Shown here piece after piece: positions 42,201 through 51,404 of a DNA stretch of 64,000 nt. The stretch spans positions 2,480,001 through 2,544,000 of the forward strand of contig JBANDB010000005.1 of NCBI GenBank assembly GCA_037576215.1. The letters run 5' to 3'. Each line of letters starts with the position of its first letter. The stretch's first letter is position 1. The stretch is from Armillaria gallica. Taxonomy: Eukaryota; Basidiomycota; Agaricomycetes; Agaricales; Physalacriaceae. Under the pieces are notes generated by a model. That model made no database searches. It had not been told where the DNA came from and worked only from the letters and a program-made list of their open reading frames with translations. The translations under genes and the position numbers were made by a program.

Positions 42201-43443
42201 GCGACATCAGCTCGTCTTGTTCCCTGAGTGTCGCATTCAAGTGATGATGTCTTGTCATGATGACATTGCTCACAAGGGCTTCTATGTGATGCATGCACTA
42301 ATCAAGGAATGTTATTGGTGGCCGGATATGAAGTATGATATTTCCTGGTTCGTAAGGACATGTCATCTATGCCAAATCTGTCAAACCTGACAAATCTATA
42401 TCCCACCCACCGTCGCTCTTCCCGCTCCTTTGTTTTCCAAAATTTATATGGACACCATGATCATGCCAGTTTCGGGACAATACCGTTACATTGTCCCAGG
42501 CAGATGTTCACTCAGTCATTATCCAGAATTTCGTTGCTTGCGCAAAGAAACAGCACGAACTTTAGGAGAATGGATTTTCGAGGATATCTTATGCCATTGG
42601 GGATCTTTAGTTGAGATCGTTACCAACAACGGATCCGCCTTTGTTGCTGCAATCAATTATTTGAGCGAGAAGTACCATATCAATCACATTCGTATCTCCA
42701 GTTATAACTCCAGAGCCAATGGAATTGCCGAAAGACCACACTTCGATGTCCATAAAGGACTGTTTAAGGCATCTGATGGTGATCAAAAGAAGTGGAGTCA
42801 AAATGCCTATTCTGTATTTTGGGCAGACCGAATAACGATCAGGAGACGCATGGGTTGTTCACCGTATTTTGCTGCAACCGGGATGGAACCTCTTTTTCCA
42901 ATGGACATAGTCGAATCTACATGGCTGATGCTGCCACCAGACAATATCATCAGTACCACATCATTAATTGCACACTGAGCCATTAGTCTTCAAAAATGTT
43001 CCCAAGATCTCAAGTGCTTGAGGTCTAAAGTCTACGAAGCTAGAAGAAATGCCGCAGTTAAATTCGAGAAGGACCATGAATACTCTATCAGAGACTTCCA
43101 CTTCCAGAAGGGAGATTTAGTTTTGATGTGCAACACACAGATAGAGAAGGCTCTAAATCATAAAATGCACGCCAGATATTTGGGCCCCTTAGTGATCTTG
43201 GGGAGGAATAAAGGCGGTGCATATCTCCTTTGTGAATTAGATGGTTCAACCTTCGCAAGACCAGTTGCCGCATTTAGGCTATTGCCGTACTTTGCCAGAA
43301 AGAAGATTGACATACCGGATATCAATGCGATCATTGATGTGCCACCCACATGGATCAATGATCTCTTCGCATCATCAGATGATGGTACACTCAACGACCT
43401 CCCAGATCTAGAAGGAGTGCATAATGAAGTGGAACTTGCTTGA
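36233..43443 (+). pseudogene. B2 gag-pol polyprotein
   Basis: Plus-strand counterpart of the B1 polyprotein, with the same domains. The gag core is near 36950-37270, and the knuckle CSFCGEIGHFI-EC near 37815-37855 is broken by TGA. The retropepsin-like CIIDPGSQVIS is near 39370. RT has YIDDVPVQG at about 40970, RNase H has VILAVDTGPAAVGYYL at about 41470, and the integrase finger and core span about 42250-42960. Ten in-frame stops, all TGA, include six at the same codons as in B1. A 19-bp deletion after 40048 shifts the frame. The second catalytic Asp of integrase is Asn (42625-42627), while B1 keeps GAC. In 38381-38383 B2 has TGA where B1 has CGA. Confidence 0.88.
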
Positions 43444-43539
43444 TTTTCACTCGAAACATTGGCAAAAACCAAAAATTTTATATAAATAATTGGGCTCCAT
43501 TTTGGAGGCCCTTCACATTTATTCATAGCTAATTATTCT

Positions 43540-43561
43540 GACCGGTATATCCATACCAGTC
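43540..43561. terminator. Inverted repeat between converging genes, B2
   Basis: GACCGGTAT...ATACCAGTC is the B1 hairpin (22604-22625) with one G-to-A change. It sits about 100 bp from both the gag-pol stop and the antisense gene stop. Confidence 0.35.
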
Positions 43562-43641
43562 CCCCGACACTCCTTCAAAATATACCCCTGCAAAATTGTC
43601 CGTATGAATTGAATACAACCACCTAGGTGACCACAGCAACT

Positions 43642-45579
43642 CTAGTAATGACCACGACGACTGAAGCCCGCCTTGCTCTGCCAGTTTCCTCCATAGTTAC
43701 CGGGGACACCGTCCTGGTACTCGACGGATGCCTGGGGAGGCGGAGTCCAGCTGCCTTTAGAAGGACAGTTAGCTTCACCACAATGGCCCCAACCACGGCA
43801 AGTACAAAGAGCTGGGACAGGGTCTGGAGTCTCCATGTTAGAATCGCAGTTATTATGGTCGCAACTCCACCCAGCACATTCCTTAATGTACTGGGCAGCC
43901 TCATGTTTACCTTTACCCTTTCGATCCTCCTTTTTGCCCTTGTTCTTCGACTGGTTCTTCTTACCGTGGCCACAACCCGAGCGCTGGTGCTTATTCCTCC
44001 ACCAAGGAACATAGGTTTTGTGAGAAGAAGATGTAGTGTGATTGCCGGTCCGCATCTTGGCCGCAGTACTAGCCTCCGCTTTCTCTTGAGCGCACGTCTC
44101 ATCGAGTTTAACTGTAACAAGACGGTAATGTTGGACAAGGATGTGACGAAGCTTCAGGTTCAAATAGAGGTTGCGAGTGTTGGACTCCAACTGCTGGTAG
44201 TAAGCCTCCTTCGTATTCACCAAAGAAGCTATGGACTCGGGTCCATGAGGAGCAAACTGTTGGGAGTTCGCCCCAACATAGGCCTTCGCGTTGTCGACAA
44301 TCAATTCAGTATGAGGATCATCGCCAAGGATGCCTGAAATTTCTGTAAAACGCATGGAATTAGTGACCGCAGACCAGGAAAAGTGGAAGACAAGAACTTA
44401 CTAGCTCCATAAGGATCGGTGTCGATGAGTTCATCAATAATGTTGAGGATATCTTGATTGTCCTCCAGATGGGGATCCTTGAACGGTATTAAAAGGATTT
44501 GCCGGTCAGGAAGGCCTCCGACGCAGTGGCGAGTCATGGATTTATGGCAAGTGTGGTAGACCGAAGACAGCCCGGCAAAGGTGCACTCAGTGCCCTCAAG
44601 AATGCAAGGCCCACAAGGACGAACAGCCTTAGATTCATGTCAATACAAAAGAAAACATGGATTTTAAGAGAAAACGTACCTTGGCGGATCGAGCAGGACA
44701 TCAATGAGTGGGATGACTAGGAGTGCCAGAGCAATAAGCGCAGAATGTGTTGCCATACTGGAGGTCAGCCTTGTTGAAAGAGCAGCGATACAGATCGGTT
44801 ATCTTCTTGCCAATCTGAACGGCGTCCTTGAGGGTACCTTCTTTCTCGGCAAATTGCTCAATGAAGGCACCGGAAGGAGCGACAACCGGAGATGGCATCT
44901 AGATCATACCAAGTCAAATTAACATGATGCTACGGCTTTAATTGATTCGAAGAACGTACCACCCAATCTGCAGAAGAGACCGTAAAAGGAGACACGGCAT
45001 GAGTTTCCCTAGCAGGAGTTTCCTCCTCCAATACCAAGTCGACACCCTGAGAGGCAGAAGCAGATGCGGCGTCCGAAGACAAAGGCGCAGTCTGAACTTC
45101 CTTGGAAGGAGCGACATTGGGAGTGAATGGAGCAGACGACATCTGGATATCGTTATTGATACGGTAATGCAAGGGAGGGAGGACCTCCAAAGCGTCCAAG
45201 ATTTGGTTGCCAGAGATGGAGTACCTTCCACCAACAGAAAACTTGAGATGGTCAGACTCGATCTTGACCATAGTGTCCCAAGTCTCGTGGAAGTTGAACT
45301 TAGAAATGCAGCCATCGACGACAGCTTTGAACGTCTTAAAGAATTCTTCCTTGAGAGCGGATGGGTAGTAAGCTTCGACCTGGCACTATTCAACATCAAT
45401 TAAAGCACGAAAACCCGCACAGGAGCACGGCAATTTACCTTGACATGTGCCGCCTCATCAAAGTAGGTGGTGTGACACAATAATTGTGCATCAGGCTCGA
45501 GAGGGACTTGCAAGACGGCGTCAGCATGCTTGACAAGGGAGATGAGAGATGGAATAGTTTGAGCAGCAGAAGTAGACAT
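43642..45579 (-). pseudogene. Antisense gene 1 of B2: Zn2Cys6-like Cys-cluster protein
   Basis: Five exons on the strand opposite to gag-pol: 45579-45439, 45385-44960, 44898-44680, 44627-44402 and 44342-43642. Exon lengths 1-4 and all splice phases equal those in B1. The protein is about 570 aa. It has an N-terminal helical region with VGGRYSISGNQILDALEVL, an exon 3 block FIEQFAEKEGTLKDAVQIGK ending FCAYCSGTPSHPTH, the Cys cluster of exon 4 (44615-44523), then VPWWRNKHQRSG, a Lys-rich run and a Cys-rich C-terminus. One TGA in exon 3 (44703-44701) is shared with B1. The fourth cluster Cys is Tyr here (44558-44556). Exon 5 is unbroken in B2, unlike B1. Function not recognised. The Cys spacing suggests zinc-dependent nucleic-acid binding. 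Confidence 0.72.
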
Positions 45580-46496
45580 GGCGATTCAGTGAAATGCGGT
45601 GATTCTGAGGACATGACAATGAGAAAACATTGCCTTTATACGAAAACTCAGAAACAATTCACCTCATCACATTTACGCGAAAATTCCTACCAGGCTTGGA
45701 TCATACGCTCAACGGAACGCAGCACGGAATCCAACCACATGTTTGCAACTTTCAAAACTCAGCGGCATTCACTTTCAAATTACAAGTCTTCGAACCTCGG
45801 TTTAAATCTTTTCAGCCAAGGCCGGCAAAGATTTAAAAAGTTTAGGGGGGAGAGACATGGTCCCCATGTTGTTCATAGGACGAAAACACACATTCTTTTC
45901 AACACAACATTTTCACGCAAAAAGTAATGAAATCATGAAAGAAATGACCCTTCAATCTACAAAATACTCCACGAAAAACTATGAAAATATCATTCCAAAT
46001 GACAAAAATACCATGCTCCAACGTCAATTTGACTATACATGATGGAGATATCACCAAAATCATACCTCAGTAACGAAAACTCATGACCAGTAATGTGAAA
46101 CACAACAAATCCAAAGGCCAATGGCTCAGAACCATGGCAATCCACATTCCTTACCATTTCAATTTCACGGCAATTCGGACTTGGAGAAATTATTTCAAGA
46201 AACAGCCCAAGGTGGACGATCACGTGAGCCCTAGCACATGAGCCCCAGCAGCTGAAATTTCTCTAAGCCCAAATTCACCGAAAATTCACTCAAAAATCGA
46301 ATAAATCACACAAAAATTGCAAGAAAATTTTGATTTATTTATTTAACCCTCTTTGGGGTGGTTACATGCAAGTACGAAGAAAATATAGCCCATAGGCACA
46401 TGATACAGTCAAAATATGTAAAAAGTTCAAAAATAATGGAGCCGTGCTCCCAAGCAAGGATGCCAGCCAATGACCAAAGACCCCAGTACTTGCAGC
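45580..46496. other. Intergenic segment of B2 between antisense genes
   Basis: It includes the likely promoter of antisense gene 1 (45580-45830) and the internal polypurine tract. Beyond that is AT-rich sequence with no ORF carrying a recognisable motif. The stop of antisense gene 2 is at its right edge. Confidence 0.4.
45836..45851 (+). promoter_or_regulatory. Internal polypurine tract of B2
   Basis: AAAAGTTTAGGGGGGA is identical over 16 nt to the tract at 49698-49713 that abuts the 3' LTR. Here it is not followed by an LTR. It could be an additional plus-strand primer, or the scar of an older 3' end. Confidence 0.6.
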
Positions 46497-49087
46497 TCAG
46501 CCAGACCTGTGCTTCCACTTCTTGGAAGGACCGGATTCCCCTTCAGCAATGTCATCAGGAGCCTCATACTCCTCATCCTCGCCATTATTGTCATCTTTGT
46601 CTTCCTCAATGGGAGCAAGACATCCGTGGAGTCGAAACATCTGGGCACAGATGCTTTTGGTGTATGCGATAACGTTGAGGCCGGCCAAGAATTGCTGGGT
46701 AATCGTGGCGATGGCAGTATTATTGGCCTCGATAGCATTAACGGCAGCTTCGAAAGTATTGACTGCATCTACAAGGAGAAAAGTCGGCACACAAACTTCA
46801 AAGGAGAAAGGAGAAACTTTACCAGAACCCTTTGGTCGATAGTGTTCAACAGGATTCAGAGTGGCGACCCCATCAACCTTGCACGGGAGCTTGGAATAAT
46901 GGCAATGCACGCACTTGACGGTGTGCATCAAGAGCTTTCAGCATTGCGTTCCAAGGCGTCTACAGTGGTCGCAAGAGGTGGTATACTGTCAAAATACAGT
47001 TAGAGAAAAGAGCAAATAAACATAACGAAAAAGGCACTTACTCGCTCCCCAACGAAAGGCATGACGGCCTTACTCCAATAGCTCTTGTCAATCCCCACAA
47101 ATTCACCAAAGTCATTGTCGACCTTGAGGACACCGATGCTCTTGATACCATTCCTGACGGCCTTAGCAGTAGATGGGACCTTTTCACCAAAACCTCCTCC
47201 ACTGATGCCTAAGGTGACGGGCAGCAGTTTCGAGAGTCCAGGTCCGTGCTTTCGAACAACGGGAGTAGAACGAACTACTAAGAGATGACTTAGCTGGAGG
47301 AAAGGGAAAGCTACAAATTAACATACCTTCGACGTCGTCAATTGGTTGGTTCTTTGACTTTAACTTCTTAGCCGTGGGTTTATCTACAACTTGCAAGCTT
47401 TCGTCTTCATCCCTCATATGCTTACGAGGTATGGCAACCTCAGAAGCCTTCTCCTTGCCTTTTGCATCACTCTTTTTCTTCTTGGCATTGGGCTTGGAGT
47501 TTTGGACTGCCTTAAGATAAGTTGCAGTAGAGTTGACGGGGGAGATGTGCGAGCGAGCAGATCAGTGTGGAACTTGACTTTGAGAAGTCGGGAAGGCCGG
47601 CCTAGGAAGGAAAATAGTGGGGTGAGATTTGATGAAATCTCCAGTAGCCTCGTCAAACACGAACAAAATTTTTGGTTCTTGACGAAGGCGGCGAGCCATT
47701 TTGGTGGGAAGAGGACTTGAAGCCTCGTTGCTGCTTTGGGCATCCGCATCATCCTGACCTCAAAAGTCGCCGTCGTCCTCACTGTCGGTACCAGCAACTT
47801 CCTCATCTACACGTCTGGCCTCCACTAAGTCCTCTTGAACTTGATCTTCCTCATCATCTGTACCTGGAAAAAATAAGGGTTGGCGGTCACTTGAAGGGAC
47901 AAGAAAGCTACCTTCGCGTAGAAGACTAGAGTTGGGACCTTGAATGATGTTAGGATGAGCTGCAGCTGAAAATTACAAGTCAGTACGGTAATCAACAAAA
48001 AGAGAGAAAAGGCGCCTACCATCAATGGCAAAAGCACGGGAGAAAGCTCGAATAGACGCCTCAGAGTGCGTAGTATCCTTGGGAGGCCCAATCTTGAATT
48101 GTTGGCCAGGCTTGCTATGCAGAGGCGAAGTCCAATCCTTCTGGAAAGCCTCGGTAGAGTTGGAAGGACTAAAGAAGAAAGAAATCGTTAGCCAAAGCAT
48201 TGACAGGTCACGTTAATAAAGACTCACCCAGCGTCGTCATCGACTGTAGGCTTAGGTGTCACCTTCCTCTGGGTTAAAGAAGATCGACCAGCTTGCTGAC
48301 TGGCCAGAGGAGTTGCAAACCTAGGCAGTGGAGGTTTGACGATGTTGATAGGTGCAAGGCCAGAAGCTCAAACATTGGACGATGTAGTATTGGCCACAAG
48401 ATTAGCAGCTGGCAGATTGAGTTTGGAGATTGAATCTGCAATATCTGGAGTGCTTCGAGGAGCTGCTCACTGAGGAGTAATTGGCACTGTAGGCAATTGT
48501 TTTCGAAGTGTCGGTGTCTTCTCCTTCTGAGGGGGAGGTGTCATTGGCTTCGGATGCGGAGGCACGGGAGTCGTAGTCTTTGAAGATGCAGGCAAAGGAG
48601 CCAGAGTCGTCGTTCAAGAACCCAATGCCGCAGTATCCTGAAGCGGTTGAGAAGATGTTGCCTTGGAACGCTTAGCCAGCGTGCAACGAACTGGCAAGGG
48701 CACAACATCAAGGTTATAATCGCGCTAAAAATTATCGGTGAGAAAGCAGGAAAAGAATAGCAAGTAACAACGCACCGCTCGTTTGACCAACTCATTAAAT
48801 TCAGTATGTGCAAAAGTCACCAAGTCCATTGGCAGGTTGGGCACCTGCTCGAGCAAGCTGTACTCCAGCTTGTACCACTCCTTGCTAACGACCCCAGCCG
48901 TCGACCAGTTTTCCTCACAAGTCAACCAATGAGTAATGGTGTCAATGAGCCAGGTATCCATCCTCGAGGAATCCCAAGTTGGATTGGGGAAATCGTCCAG
49001 AAGATCCTTGATGGTGGCAGCAGCAGCATTATACATGTCTTGGGCTGCGACAACGGCGAGTTCAGCAGGATTGGTAGGCTCAGCCAT
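46497..49087 (-). pseudogene. Antisense gene 2 of B2: spliced, six-Cys cluster protein
   Basis: It starts at ATG 49087 (MAEPTNPAELAVVAAQDMYN). Exon 1 ends at 48776 and exon 2 is 48724-48228 (Pro/Thr-rich, broken by TGAs). Exon 3 is about 48168-48020 and exon 4 starts at 47965. Acidic and Lys-rich exons follow (47870-47080). The exon from 46985 encodes C-x2-C-x6-C-x9-C-x2-C-x6-C (46973-46881), the spacing of a Zn(II)2Cys6 binuclear cluster, with a TGA at 46940-46938 between the two halves. A last exon from about 46771 ends in an acidic then basic tail (KKWKHRSG) and stop at 46499-46497. Introns are about 50 nt, GT-AG. It is absent from B1 only because that part of B1 is lost. Function unknown. 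Confidence 0.6.
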
Positions 49088-49697
49088 TGTTCGGAGACAA
49101 CAAGTCAAGTGTTCTTGTGATAACCTCACCAGTGTTGAACACCAGTGAAGCACGTGTGAAGAGAAGGAAACGACACTAAAAACACCTTCAGTGAAACCGA
49201 AGGAAGCCATTAGTACACGTCAAAAGGAAGAGATCCATCTGTGTAACAGACAGTGTCCCAGAAAAAGCTACTCACCTCTGGAGGTAGAGGAGGAAGAGCG
49301 TCTGCAGGAAGGAAGACAACAAGTGAAAAGAATAGAGGACGATTGTGCAAGCGGAGGGGAACGAGAGGACGAGGTGAAAGGAAGAAAGCAAAAGAGAGGA
49401 ATGGAAAATTTCTCTAAGTTCAACTTGTCACGTGGCAACAGAAAGTTCTCCACTCTTTCATGTGTCACAGAAGATTCTGTCATGAAATGAGAAGACATAC
49501 GAAGAGTTCCGTGCCTGTGAACAGCAATTAACAGTGTCTATCTTTAGATCACCGATGCGTCTAAAGCAATTCGATCACCAATATCAGATAGATCGTACAG
49601 CCACCACATCATCTCCTGGCAACCGAGCCCAAAACCCTAACTTCTCATGGGAATACGGTTACTCATACATCAGTCTTATGTTCCCGAGTAACATAAT
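49088..49697. other. Upstream region of antisense gene 2
   Basis: About 600 bp between the start codon of antisense gene 2 and the terminal polypurine tract. A plus-strand ORF (49191-49490) is Arg/Lys/Glu-rich with no domain and is probably chance. Promoter function for the antisense gene is inferred from position. Confidence 0.35.
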
Positions 49698-49713
49698 AAA
49701 AGTTTAGGGGGGA
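49698..49713 (+). promoter_or_regulatory. Terminal polypurine tract of B2
   Basis: AAAAGTTTAGGGGGGA directly abuts TGATGAGCC of the 3' LTR, the expected position of the plus-strand primer. It fixes the element orientation as plus. Confidence 0.8.
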
Positions 49714-51404
49714 TGATGAGCCTCCAGGCTCTGTACGCTCAGAATTCGCAGATTTTGCCTGCTAATTAATGCTACTGTCCCTTCAACGGACTTTCAGCAA
49801 ACCAATGATTGCACACCCACTGATACCACTTTTATCCTACGGCAACCACTCCTTATGCACTTTGTTATCCATCCCATCTTGCCATGCATCATAATTGCCA
49901 TACTTCATCACAGCAAGGCACCTTCGATCGACAATCATCCCAATATGGAATTGACACATCACTCAGAAGCACCTAGTTGACGTGCTCATTGATCACTTAA
50001 TGAAAATGACATGATTGATGCGAGTACCCTCCCAGCTATGATAATTAAAGCTACAGCAACTACAGACCGTGTTTACTAAGGCTGTTACTTTGCCAAGGCT
50101 TCAAGAAAATGTTACCCCGTGCATACTCCTCAGCATGACGACTATTGCTCAACTAATCCACAGCTAAACAGCACCTAACGATCCGTGCATCGCTCAATGA
50201 CCCCATACGGTTCGCATCCATACACGGCAACATCGACGAGTTGCTGTTACTTTAGAAGACCAAGGACCATATGTTTCCTATGACTTTTACAAAGCCAAGG
50301 CCTTACAGCCTTACTAAGTCTCGCGTAGTTACTCTATTTATAAATTCATACTTGTAGTATAAAAACTAGTTAGAAAACATAGTTAAAGGAGCAGTTCATC
50401 TCCAGTTGACCCCAGACTATGTCAATTATTGTCACGCTCTAGTCTATCTCCAGTAAACAATGTTTATTCACCGTTCTACGGCAATATATCGTTTTCACCA
50501 GCATATTCTCGATCGCACATCGACTCTTGAGCTCACCAGAGTTATCCCATGGTTTTTAACTGTGAAGAGTCCTTCGTTATGCGCTCTTCACTCTTAACAC
50601 TATTGGTGCATGCTCATACTGTGCCAATATGTGATTGCCGTGCTATACCTCAGCCCCGTTATCTTTTATAGGCTGTCATCGTTTCACTTTCGCACCATTG
50701 GAGTTTTTACAGTTTCACCTTCGCCATCGTTATCATCGCCCACTTGGGTAGTCTCAGAGCAGACTTAGGATCAGTTTCAGCCAGTTTTCATATAGTATCA
50801 GTCCCCCAAGTGGACTTGAAGGTTAGTTTGACATAGGATAGGATCGTTTCAGTACCAGACAAGTTTCGACATCGATTCAGCACCCTCGCATTGTATAGGA
50901 CCAGTATCACCACCAGTTTTTGTAGTTCCACGTTTTCTCTCGCCAGTCCACCCTCAGCACCTCGTTCCACGTTTATTTCGCCACTTGCAGTCCCCATGCA
51001 GTTTTCTCATTGCCTTGCTCGCCCATAGACTATTGCCGACCATTTAGTCTATTCTCCATCATTCACCTCGCTCCGATTAATGTCCAGCGACATTTTCTAG
51101 TCTCGCAGCACGTTTTCTCATATGGATTCATGGTATTCACGTCATACCCATTTTCGTTCCCTCTCATTTCGAGAGATCCCTACCGGCTTGAAGCCATAGC
51201 ATTTAGTACTCGACTACCAAGCAGTACTACTTTGCAGACTTAAAGTCGCAGTGTATTCTTGCATATAGAGGAATTGTTCTACTGCACGGAGGTGCCCCGA
51301 ACCACTCGCACACACGATCGCCTTGATTGCCATGCCACTACGTTAATTAACCAAGCTCATTCCGAGTTGGTGTTGCCGTTGCCATGGAAGTCTTAGGCCC
51401 ATCA
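49714..51404 (+). repeat. 3' LTR of B2 (1691 bp)
   Basis: Direct partner of 34447-36135 with the same ends. The sequence past 51404 is KDZ transposase, whose C-terminus is cut at this point. Confidence 0.9.

Larger units (their letters stand above)
34447..51404 (+). mobile_element. Element B2: ~17-kb Ty3/gypsy-like element with antisense genes
   Basis: It has two LTRs of 1689 and 1691 bp in direct orientation, a tRNA-type primer site (36140), single-frame gag-pol (36233-43443), a gap with a hairpin, antisense gene 1 (45579-43642), an internal polypurine tract (45836-45851), antisense gene 2 (49087-46497) and a terminal polypurine tract touching the 3' LTR (49698-49713). Flanks GCGC (left) and CTGT (right) do not match: the left side is gene-remnant sequence and the right side KDZ transposase. 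The ends may therefore have been exchanged by recombination with another copy. Ten TGAs, a 19-bp deletion and an integrase Asp-to-Asn change leave it defective. Confidence 0.88.

Noticed and set aside
22722..43443. UGA as a sense codon (Trp or selenocysteine) in this genome
   Set aside because: At several sites the partner copy has CGA, and in element A the family residue is Arg, so the TGAs are CpG mutations of Arg codons. No consistent Trp alignment is seen.
43627..44337. Plus-strand ORF of 236 codons in B2
   Set aside because: It is the reverse of exon 5 of antisense gene 1, whose splice structure and protein are conserved between copies; the plus reading is not.
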